Shown here one piece after another: positions 1-5,201 of a stretch of 5,201 nt of DNA; positions within the stretch are counted from its first letter, which is position 1, and each line of letters opens with the position of its first letter. This DNA comes from Candidatus Eiseniibacteriota bacterium. GTDB taxonomy: Bacteria > Eisenbacteria > RBG-16-71-46 > JAFGJU01. The translations under genes and the position numbers were made by a program. The stretch spans positions 1 through 5,201 of the forward strand of contig JAFGJU010000021.1 of NCBI GenBank assembly GCA_016928935.1. Direction: 5' to 3'. The notes below the pieces were generated by a model. It did no database searches. It was given only the letters and a program-made list of their open reading frames with translations, and was not told where the DNA came from.

Positions 1-42
1 CCGCAGGCGCGCCTCTTTGTGTGTGGACTGGGTCGGATGCGT

Positions 43-1137
43 ATGTCATACTACCGTTTTGTGAAGAATAGGCGACTTGTCATACTGGCAGAGGGCGCGT
101 TCAGCATTCTGGGCTCGAAGACCGCGACCTGCGTCATACGCTACAGGCCGGAGGAGGTCGTGGCGGTCATAGACAGCGCCAACGCGGGCAGGACCGCCTC
201 TGACGTCCTGGGTTTCGGCGGCGCCGTGCCGGTGGTGTCCACGCTCGAGGATGCTCTCCCGTACTCACCCGACGCGCTTCTCATAGGCATCGCTCCCAAG
301 GGTGGGAGGCTCCCCGAAGTGTGGAGGGGGTTCCTCAAGGCCGCTGTCTCGCACGGGCTGGACGTGTTGAGCGGCATGCACACTTTCCTGTCCGACGACG
401 CCGAGCTGGTGAGGATGGCCTCAGACAGTGGTGTCAGCCTTATCGACTTGCGCAGGGTGCCGGACGACCTGCCGGTGGCCAGGTGCCTGGCCGCGGACGT
501 TGCCGCCTTCGTCGTCCTGACCGTCGGCACCGATTGCGGCACGGGCAAGATGACGGTTTCTCTGGAGATGGCGCTGGAGGCCAGGAAGCGCGGCCTGCGC
601 GCGCATTTCGCGGCCACTGGCCAAACCGGGATATACATCGCGGGCGGCGGCATCGCCGTCGACAGAGTCATGGGTGACTTCATAGCCGGCGCCGCGGAGA
701 AGCTCGTACTGGACGGCGCAGCGGGCAACGACGTCGTTTTCGTCGAAGGTCAGGGCTCGCTCATCCACCCGGGATACTCGGGCGTCACGCTGGCTCTAAT
801 GCACGGCGCGCTTCCGGACGCGCTCATACTGTGCCATCAGCCCAGCAGGACGCGAATAAGTGAATACGAAGTCGTGATTCCCCCTCTGCCGGAAGTCATG
901 AGGCTTCACGATTGTGCCTCCAAGCACGTGAAGCCGTCGCCCGTGGTCGGCATCGGTCTCAACTGCTTCGACCTGAGCGAAGAAGAAACCAGGCAGGAGA
1001 TACTGAAGGCCGAGAAGGAGACGGGGCTTCCAGCCACAGACTGCGTGAAGTACGGAGCGGGGAAGCTCGTGGACGCGGTAGTAGCCAGAATGAAGTCGGG
1101 AGGGAAAGTCAAATGCGCTTTTCATTCGAACCCTTGA
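43..1137 (+). CDS. DUF1611 family P-loop protein, DgcN-like (possible D-glutamate N-acetyltransferase)
   Basis: From the ATG at 43 this is 364 aa, close to the usual family length of about 330-360. It shows the two-part DUF1611 layout. The N-terminal Rossmann-like part carries LAEGAF (15-20), SKTA (25-28) and the AVIDS strand. The C-terminal P-loop part has GTDCGTGKMT at 162-171 (Lys169 is the Walker A lysine), ATGQTG at about 191-196 and EGQGSL at 235-240. The family is cytosolic. Its member DgcN is reported as a D-glutamate N-acetyltransferase working with the racemase DgcA, and the next gene is a DgcA/dipeptide-epimerase homologue overlapping by 25 nt, so a shared pathway is likely. The exact reaction is inferred. 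The start is uncertain: GTG 19, ATG 37, ATG 43 and GTG 61 are all in frame, none has a clear Shine-Dalgarno, and the frame is open to the window edge. Conserved sequence begins near residue 11. Confidence 0.87.
   Translation: MSYYRFVKNRRLVILAEGAFSILGSKTATCVIRYRPEEVVAVIDSANAGRTASDVLGFGGAVPVVSTLEDALPYSPDALLIGIAPKGGRLPEVWRGFLKAAVSHGLDVLSGMHTFLSDDAELVRMASDSGVSLIDLRRVPDDLPVARCLAADVAAFVVLTVGTDCGTGKMTVSLEMALEARKRGLRAHFAATGQTGIYIAGGGIAVDRVMGDFIAGAAEKLVLDGAAGNDVVFVEGQGSLIHPGYSGVTLALMHGALPDALILCHQPSRTRISEYEVVIPPLPEVMRLHDCASKHVKPSPVVGIGLNCFDLSEEETRQEILKAEKETGLPATDCVKYGAGKLVDAVVARMKSGGKVKCAFHSNP
1098..1104 (+). promoter_or_regulatory. Shine-Dalgarno site that fixes the epimerase start
   Basis: GGGAGGG lies 8 nt before the ATG at 1113 and sits inside the last codons of the upstream DUF1611 gene. 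It decides between 1113 and the much earlier in-frame ATG at 912. The latter would add 67 residues that only reflect the overlapping gene read in another frame. Confidence 0.8.
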
Positions 1138-2126
1138 CCCTCAAGACTCGTCACGTCTTTGCGATCTCCAGGGGGGCCTCGGACACCTTCGGCGGCGCCC
1201 TGGTAAGACTGGAGCACTGGGGCCTGGAAGGCGTCGGAGAGGCGGCGCCGTCGCCATACTACGGCGAGAGCCAGGCGACTGTGATGGCGGCCCTGGAAGC
1301 GCTCAAGGCGGAGATACCCGACGACCCCTTCCTCGTGGACGAGCTCCACGAGCGGATGGAGAGGAGGATGCGTAATAACCCGGCGGCCAAGGCCGCGATC
1401 GACATGGCTGTTCACGACCTCATAGGGAAGAAGCTGGGCGTGCCCCTTCACACGCTTTTCGGCTTTTCGGCCGAATGCTCCCCGCGCACATCCTTCACCA
1501 TAGGCATAGACGAAGTGAGAGTCATGATGCAGAAGGTGGCCGAGGCGGCGGAATACCCTGTGCTCAAGGTGAAGGTGGGCACGGACAGGGACGAACAGGT
1601 GATGGACGCCATAAGGAGCGTGACGGACAAGACGCTCAGAGTTGACGCGAACTGCGCGTGGACGCCCAGGGAAGCCGTCAGGAAGATCGCGATGCTGGAG
1701 AAGTTCAACGTCGAGTTCGTCGAGCAGCCCATACCTCCAGGAGACGTACCCGGCATGAAGTTCGTCAAAGAACACGTCTCTGTCCCCATCATCGCTGACG
1801 AAAGCGTGGAGACTTCGGCGGACATTCCACCCCTGGCCGGAGCAGTGGACGGCATCAACATCAAGCTGATGAAATGCGGTGGCCTCAGAGAGGCGGTAAA
1901 GATGATCCACGTGGCCAGGGCGCTGGGCATGAAGGTGATGTTGGGCTGCATGGTGGAGTCGTCGGTGGGCATCACGGCGGCGGCTCAGATCTCTCCCGCG
2001 GTCGAGTACGCGGACCTGGACGGGAACCTTCTGTTGGCCGACGACCCGTTCGCGGGAGTCCTCGTGAAAGAAGGGCGCATCGTTCTGCCCACGGAGCCGG
2101 GGCTGGGGGTGCGAAGCAGAAGATAG
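1113..2126 (+). CDS. Enolase-superfamily dipeptide epimerase (L-Ala-D/L-Glu epimerase or DgcA-type racemase)
   Basis: This 337-aa cytosolic enzyme has all the catalytic residues of the muconate-lactonising subgroup of the enolase superfamily. KVK at 152-154 supplies the acid/base Lys154. The Mg ligands are Asp178 (VDAN), Glu204 (VEQP) and Asp229 (ADES). The opposite-face base is Lys251 (NIKLMK). The N-terminal capping domain covers about residues 1-115, followed by the barrel. DLDG at 301-304 gives the Asp-x-Asp pair (Asp301, Asp303) that binds the amino-terminal ammonium of the dipeptide in Ala-Glu epimerases. Arg20 sits about where the glutamate-side-chain arginine of the B. subtilis enzyme lies. 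Known roles of this family are epimerising L-Ala-D-Glu from peptidoglycan, or, for DgcA, racemising N-acetyl-glutamate. The ATG at 1113 is chosen for its strong ribosome site. It overlaps the DUF1611 gene by 25 nt, implying coupled translation. Fold and chemistry are near certain; the substrate is not. Confidence 0.93.
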   Translation: MRFSFEPLTLKTRHVFAISRGASDTFGGALVRLEHWGLEGVGEAAPSPYYGESQATVMAALEALKAEIPDDPFLVDELHERMERRMRNNPAAKAAIDMAVHDLIGKKLGVPLHTLFGFSAECSPRTSFTIGIDEVRVMMQKVAEAAEYPVLKVKVGTDRDEQVMDAIRSVTDKTLRVDANCAWTPREAVRKIAMLEKFNVEFVEQPIPPGDVPGMKFVKEHVSVPIIADESVETSADIPPLAGAVDGINIKLMKCGGLREAVKMIHVARALGMKVMLGCMVESSVGITAAAQISPAVEYADLDGNLLLADDPFAGVLVKEGRIVLPTEPGLGVRSRR

Positions 2127-2134
2127 GTGGGACA

Positions 2135-2902
2135 ATGGGACTCTTGGAACTTCAGAGCGGGCCGGTCTACGGGCCGGTTTCCTCCAGAAGGCTGGGCCGC
2201 TCGCTGGGCCTCAACATACTGCCGTTCGACCGCAAGCTCTGTTCATTCAACTGCGTGTACTGCCAGTACGGCTGGACCGGGACGCACACGTTGGACGGCC
2301 GCGCTCACCGCGCTGAGCTCCCCACGCCGGCCGAGATAGCGGCGGCGCTTCGTGAATCTCTGTCACGACTGGCGAGCGACGGCGCGCCGCCAGCCTACAT
2401 CACATTCTCGGGTAACGGCGAGCCGACACTGCACCCGGAATTCGACAAGATCGTGGACCTCGTGCTCAAGTTGCGGGACGAGCTGGCTCCCGAGGCCAGG
2501 GTGGCCATTCTGTCCAATTCCACGACCGTCGGCGACGAGGCCGTCCGTCGGTCGCTGGACAGGCTGGACGTGAGGATAATGAAGCTGGACTGCGTGGAGC
2601 CCGACGTGTTCACGTCGTACAACAGACCCTGCTGCGGTGTGGACGTGGGGAACATCATTGAGGGTCTCAAGAAGCTGAGAACTTTTACGCTTCAGGTGCT
2701 GTTCACGGAGATGAACTCGGGAGAAAAGTCGGTGGCCGGATGGCTGGAGGTTGTGAAGTACCTCAAGCCTGAGGAGGTCCAGGTGTATACGCTTGACAGG
2801 TCGGCCCCGCTGGTTGACCTCAAGCCCGTCAGCAAGAAGAGACTTGAGGAGATCACGCTTCGCGTCGAGGCGGAGGCCGGCGTTCGCGCCACGGCATACT
2901 AG
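2135..2902 (+). CDS. Radical SAM protein, COG0731 type, substrate unknown
   Basis: The protein is 255 aa, starting at the ATG at 2135 with AGGTGGG (2125-2131) just upstream, 8 nt after the epimerase stop. The N-terminus YGPVSSRRLGRSLGLNILPF is typical of the COG0731 radical SAM group (Fe-S oxidoreductases related to the wybutosine enzyme TYW1). The [4Fe-4S]-binding CxxxCxxC motif is Cys36, Cys40 and Cys43. GNGEP at 93-97 is the SAM-binding element after the second strand. The remainder is a partial TIM barrel ending with VYTLDRSAP near 217-225. No extra Cys-rich SPASM-like domain is present, so only the SAM cluster is expected. No substrate is known for the short bacterial members. Its place in the operon hints at a link to D-amino-acid or peptide metabolism, but that is only inference. 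The family assignment is firm. Confidence 0.9.
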   Translation: MGLLELQSGPVYGPVSSRRLGRSLGLNILPFDRKLCSFNCVYCQYGWTGTHTLDGRAHRAELPTPAEIAAALRESLSRLASDGAPPAYITFSGNGEPTLHPEFDKIVDLVLKLRDELAPEARVAILSNSTTVGDEAVRRSLDRLDVRIMKLDCVEPDVFTSYNRPCCGVDVGNIIEGLKKLRTFTLQVLFTEMNSGEKSVAGWLEVVKYLKPEEVQVYTLDRSAPLVDLKPVSKKRLEEITLRVEAEAGVRATAY

Positions 2903-2917
2903 CCGCGGGAATGCTGG

Positions 2918-2933
2918 GAGCCCGGTCGGGCTC
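2918..2933 (+). other. GC-rich hairpin in the 51-base gap before the CcsA-like gene
   Basis: GAGCCC (2918-2923) and GGGCTC (2928-2933) are perfect reverse complements around a four-base loop GGTC. It lies 15 bases after the radical SAM stop and directly abuts the ribosome-binding GGGAGGT at 2934-2940. There is no T-run after it, so it is not a standard intrinsic terminator. It may protect the mRNA 3' end or tune access to the ribosome site, or it may be chance in GC-rich DNA. Confidence 0.4.
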
Positions 2934-2940
2934 GGGAGGT
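2934..2940 (+). promoter_or_regulatory. Strong Shine-Dalgarno with an oddly placed start
   Basis: GGGAGGT is the only good ribosome site upstream of the CcsA-like gene. The first ordinary start codon in frame, GTG 2954, is 13 nt away, which is longer than usual. An in-frame ATA at 2945 is 4 nt away, at normal spacing. Either the GTG is used with a long spacer or a rare AUA start adds three residues. Confidence 0.55.
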
Positions 2941-2953
2941 AGTCATAGAACCG

Positions 2954-3808
2954 GTGGCGGCTGGCGCGGGCTGCGCGGCCCTGCATAAGACCCTTCTCGT
3001 TGCATCGCTTGCGGCCTACCTTCTCTCTTTGGCGGTCCTCATGCTGCTCCCGAGGCGGCGGCAGCTCGCCGAGGCACGGTGGTTCAGTCTCTGTCTGTCG
3101 CTGGGCATCGCTTGTCACGCCGCCTACACGCTGTACATCGCGCTGTGGCTGGGCAGGCCGCCGTTCTTCGGAAAGACCGAGCTGCTTTCCTGGTTCGCGT
3201 TCGGCTGCGCCGCGATCTGTCTGGCCACGGCGAGGCAGAGCGCTTCCCGGTTCGTGACCGGCTGGGGGGTGGCCTGCTCGTCCTGCGTGTTGCTGTGGCT
3301 GACACTGACGTGCCGGTCTCAAGCGATGCCCGACGTGGCGGCGCTCCGCGGCTTCACGGCCTGGTGGCACGGCTTCGCGACCCCGCTGGGGTGTGCGGCA
3401 GGGTTCATGGCCTTCGCGGCCCAACTGAGGGCCTTGCCGTTGGCGCTGCGGGCGAGGCGGGTCGGACGGCGCGGAAGGGGCTCCGCGGACGACGAGGTCT
3501 GGTCTTCGCTGGCGTTGGGCCTGGTCCGGCTGGGATACCCGCTTCTGCTCTCGGGCCTGGTCGTGCTCTTGCTCGGGTCGCTCGACGCGGTCGGGCGCGC
3601 GTGGTTCTGGCAGAGGTCGCTCGCCGCGCAGTTATTCTCGCTTGTCGTGTACACGGTGTACCTTCACCTCTCGGCGTCTGAGCAAGTGTTCCGTACCAGG
3701 ATGTTCCTGGTACAAACCGCCGCCTTCTGCGGGGTGCTGGCGTGCGTTCTGTCGTTTGACCTTCCTCAGGGTCTCCTGAGAGCGCTTGGGTTGGGACTTT
3801 TCTTGTAG
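2954..3808 (+). CDS. CcsA/HemX-like cytochrome c assembly membrane protein, degenerate heme motif
   Basis: This 284-aa inner-membrane protein has about eight hydrophobic helices (roughly 13-32, 43-65, 76-94, 102-119, 136-159, 187-209, 223-240, 251-269) and a basic loop at 160-180, matching the CcsA/ResC/CcmC-related layout (cytochrome c assembly family). Candidate conserved histidines are His55 (CHAAY), His139 (AWWHG) and His238 (VYLH). Read against CcsA from memory, the region before VYLH should be the tryptophan-rich WWD motif ending WDPKETW. Here it is shortened and reads AWFWQRSL (216-223), with Gln220 where the Asp would be. The final helix ends LGLGLFL, lacking the CcsA His near the C-terminus. 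It may therefore be a HemX-like or divergent CcsA that does not itself ligate heme in the usual way. A ResB-like gene follows after 1 nt, supporting a System II role. The start codon is uncertain (GTG 2954, or ATA 2945). The family is likely; the precise function is uncertain. Confidence 0.72.
   Translation: MAAGAGCAALHKTLLVASLAAYLLSLAVLMLLPRRRQLAEARWFSLCLSLGIACHAAYTLYIALWLGRPPFFGKTELLSWFAFGCAAICLATARQSASRFVTGWGVACSSCVLLWLTLTCRSQAMPDVAALRGFTAWWHGFATPLGCAAGFMAFAAQLRALPLALRARRVGRRGRGSADDEVWSSLALGLVRLGYPLLLSGLVVLLLGSLDAVGRAWFWQRSLAAQLFSLVVYTVYLHLSASEQVFRTRMFLVQTAAFCGVLACVLSFDLPQGLLRALGLGLFL
3693..3713 (+). other. Perfect 8-bp inverted repeat inside the CcsA-like gene
   Basis: GTACCAGG (3693-3700) and CCTGGTAC (3706-3713) are exact reverse complements with a five-base spacer. 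It lies within codons for the loop before the last helix. A mRNA hairpin is possible, but the site is coding and has no T-run, so it may be incidental. Confidence 0.35.
3765..3780 (+). other. Short hairpin 29 bases before the ResB-like start
   Basis: CTCAGG (3765-3770) and CCTGAG (3775-3780) form a perfect 6-bp stem with a GTCT loop. It is in the last codons of the CcsA-like gene, just ahead of the TAGCATG junction. It could influence translation of the next gene; no other support. Confidence 0.3.
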
Positions 3809-3809
3809 C

Positions 3810-5018
3810 ATGAGAAAGATATTCGACGACATCCGCGTGGTGGAGACGGGGCTCGAGAGAAATCCGGTCTACGCAGCGCTGACTTCGCTCAGGTGGGCCG
3901 TGATTCTGATGTCTCTCGTTGGCCTCGCCACTCTCATCGCGGCCGTTTTTCCCCAGGGCATGGAAATCGACTTCTACGTGACCATGTTCGGCGAACGGCT
4001 GTTCCGCACTTACGATTCGCTCGGGCTTTTGGCGGTCCTCGGGTCGTGGTGGTTCATGGTGCTTTTCGTTCTCATGTTCGCGGCCTTACTGCTGTGCGCG
4101 CACGCGCGGGTCACCGAGGGGCGCTACAGAGGCTCCAGTGGAACCAGACTCTACGAGACCGAATTCTCCGTGCCCAAGACCTCCGAGGACATAGTCCTCA
4201 TCTTCCCTGTGCTCCTGAGCTCCATAGGGTTCAGGAAGAGAAGGGTCATACACGACGAACGGCACACTGAGATAGTGGCAGTGCGTGGAGTGTCGCCGTG
4301 GATGAGCTCCCTCCTGCTCCACGGCAGCGTCGGGCTGCTGCTTTCGGGACTCGTCGTCAGCTACTTGTTCTCTTGGGGCGGCTCGCTCCACCTGGAGAAG
4401 GGACGAGTCGTTGGGCTTCCGAGACCTCGCACCGAGACGAGGTGGGCCACGTTTGAAAGGGGTCTCTCGCGCGGCAGGGCAGGCCGGGACGCCGCGGACA
4501 GCTTGAGGTTGGAGCTTCTCCAGTTCACGAGCGAGTACTCCTTGGCTCCGGCGGGGCTGATTCTGCCCGGTACGGACGCGGCGCTTCCAGCTCGCTCGAT
4601 TCCGCGTGCGCAAGCGGTGCGTGAAGACACGGACGGCAGCCTTGTTCTCCACGACTGGGGGGCCAGGGTGAGGGTCACCCGCGGAGCCAGGTCGAGGGTC
4701 GTGGATGTCTCAGCCGGGAAGCCCCGGGAGGCTCTGGGAGTCCTGGTGTCGGCCGGATACTTCGTCGGAGACAGAATCCTCGTCCGTGTCAGGTCGGACC
4801 CGGGCCGGATGCTCCTGCGGTTGGGGTGCTTATTCCTTGTGTTCTTTGCCGTCGTAAGGTTATACATGTTCTCGTATGCCCTGAGGGTGGACATATCGGA
4901 ACCCCGGGGTGGGGTGTCACGGCTCCGCATACGAATGCGGTCCTCGGGCATCATGTCGTCTCCGCCCAGGGTGGCCGGTCGAATCGCGGGTCTCCTGGGT
5001 AAGCAGGCTCAGCGCTGA
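3810..5018 (+). CDS. ResB/Ccs1-like cytochrome c biogenesis protein (System II)
   Basis: The protein is 402 aa with the four-helix ResB plan: TM1 about 28-47, TM2 79-97, TM3 165-188 and TM4 335-355. A cytoplasmic loop separates TM2 and TM3. An extracytoplasmic domain of about 145 residues separates TM3 and TM4. Family-like features are the N-terminal LTSLRWAVILMSLVGLAT, the FPQG at 47-50 after TM1, the DSLGLLAVLGSWWFMVLF entry to TM2, and His171 in TM3, a position where ResB proteins keep a candidate heme-ligand His. With CcsA, ResB carries heme across the membrane and helps attach it to apocytochromes. The extracytoplasmic domain is short for the family (proteins usually about 450 aa or more), and the tail after residue 360 is basic. 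The ATG at 3810 follows the previous stop by 1 nt (TAGCATG) with no strong ribosome site, so coupled translation is likely. TTG 3786 is a weaker alternative. Sequence is divergent but the architecture is clear. Confidence 0.83.
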   Translation: MRKIFDDIRVVETGLERNPVYAALTSLRWAVILMSLVGLATLIAAVFPQGMEIDFYVTMFGERLFRTYDSLGLLAVLGSWWFMVLFVLMFAALLLCAHARVTEGRYRGSSGTRLYETEFSVPKTSEDIVLIFPVLLSSIGFRKRRVIHDERHTEIVAVRGVSPWMSSLLLHGSVGLLLSGLVVSYLFSWGGSLHLEKGRVVGLPRPRTETRWATFERGLSRGRAGRDAADSLRLELLQFTSEYSLAPAGLILPGTDAALPARSIPRAQAVREDTDGSLVLHDWGARVRVTRGARSRVVDVSAGKPREALGVLVSAGYFVGDRILVRVRSDPGRMLLRLGCLFLVFFAVVRLYMFSYALRVDISEPRGGVSRLRIRMRSSGIMSSPPRVAGRIAGLLGKQAQR

Positions 5019-5109
5019 CGGTGCCGGCCGGAGGGGTACTGACGAAGGAGCCGCACCGGACTTAACTGCCGGCGCGACAGTCCAAGGCACTCATACGCGG
5101 GGTGACAGA
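5019..5109. other. 91-base gap without a clear promoter or terminator
   Basis: The gap between the ResB-like stop and the next start has a weak pairing of CGGTGC (5019-5024) with GCACCG (5053-5058) across a long loop, and no T-run. No -35/-10 pair is convincing. The downstream frame is open through the gap but has no ATG, GTG or TTG start that looks better than 5110. Confidence 0.4.
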
Positions 5110-5201
5110 GTGAACGGAGAAGAGAGAATCAGGCTGTGGCTGAGAGCCTTCATCGGAGCGCTGGCAATCCTTGCCGTGCTGTGGGCGTTCTACGCGGCGC
5201 G
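5110..5201 (+). CDS. Start of a membrane-anchored protein, cut by the window end
   Basis: A GTG at 5110 preceded by GGGGTGA (5099-5105, 4-nt spacer) opens a frame that stays open to the end of the window, giving only 30 residues. The N-terminus is NGEERIRLWLR, then a hydrophobic stretch from about residue 13 to 30 (AFIGALAILAVLWAFYAA). This looks like a signal anchor or first transmembrane helix with a charged cytoplasmic end. In this context it could be a c-type cytochrome, a thioredoxin-like assembly factor or a second CcsA-like protein, but no motif is visible to decide. That it is a real gene is likely from the ribosome site and the hydrophobic pattern. Confidence 0.6.
   Translation, partial: MNGEERIRLWLRAFIGALAILAVLWAFYAA

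Noticed and set aside
912..1112. N-terminal extension of the epimerase from the ATG at 912
   Set aside because: The extra 67 residues have no family similarity and overlap the conserved DUF1611 C-terminus; the ribosome site at 1098-1104 points to 1113.
1122..2135. Long open frame of 337 codons on the minus strand
   Set aside because: It lies opposite the well-supported epimerase, its translation is rich in His/Arg with no recognisable motif, and GC-rich codon use opposite a real gene commonly leaves such frames open.
2158..2178. Nine-base direct repeat CGGGCCGGT at 2158 and 2170
   Set aside because: It simply encodes the GPVYGPV stretch typical of the radical SAM family's N-terminus; only two copies.
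2363..3424. Open frame of 353 codons on the minus strand spanning two genes
   Set aside because: It crosses the radical SAM and CcsA-like genes, both supported by motifs or helix pattern, and its product is low-complexity Arg/Gly/Pro-rich.
4666..4680. Inverted repeat GGGTGA/TCACCC with a three-base loop
   Set aside because: Inside the ResB-like coding region, short stem, and expected by chance in GC-rich sequence.
4361..4954. Minus-strand open frame of 197 codons within the ResB-like gene
   Set aside because: Opposite a coding region with clear membrane architecture; no domain pattern or ribosome site.
5019..5058. Possible terminator after the ResB-like gene
   Set aside because: Only a 6-bp pairing across a 28-base loop and no following T-run.

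Overview
This is a GC-rich bacterial window with every recognisable gene on the + strand and tightly spaced. Third codon positions are mostly G/C, yet AGG (Arg) and ATA (Ile) codons are used freely. That combination fits several high-GC bacterial lineages, often uncultured ones, but the sequence gives no firm taxonomic marker. The presence of ResB/CcsA-type proteins (System II cytochrome c assembly) says the cell probably makes c-type cytochromes. Nothing in the window (no IS element, tRNA, rRNA, CRISPR or phage gene) suggests a mobile or accessory island.

Left module (about 1-2902). A DUF1611 P-loop protein (about 43-1137) overlaps by 25 nt an enolase-superfamily dipeptide epimerase (1113-2126). 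Eight bases later comes a small radical SAM protein of the COG0731 type (2135-2902). The DUF1611/epimerase pairing resembles the DgcN/DgcA pair described for D-glutamate catabolism (N-acetylation of D-Glu, then racemisation of N-acetyl-D-Glu). However, this epimerase carries the Asp-x-Asp motif of Ala-Glu dipeptide epimerases, so recycling of peptidoglycan-derived L-Ala-D-Glu is an equally good reading. The radical SAM protein has no known substrate.

A 51-base gap (2903-2953) holds a perfect GC hairpin that ends one base before a strong Shine-Dalgarno sequence.

Right module (2954-5201). An eight-helix CcsA/HemX-like membrane protein (2954-3808) has lost key heme-handling residues. It is followed one base later by a compact ResB/Ccs1-like protein (3810-5018). 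After a 91-base gap a further membrane-anchored protein begins (5110, cut by the window end). This looks like part of a cytochrome c assembly locus in which the CcsA-like partner is degenerate.

The tight spacing suggests one or two operons. No convincing promoter or intrinsic terminator was seen. The observations most worth checking are the degenerate CcsA paired with ResB, the substrate question for the epimerase/DUF1611 pair, the uncharacterised radical SAM partner, and the unusual start region of the CcsA-like gene.
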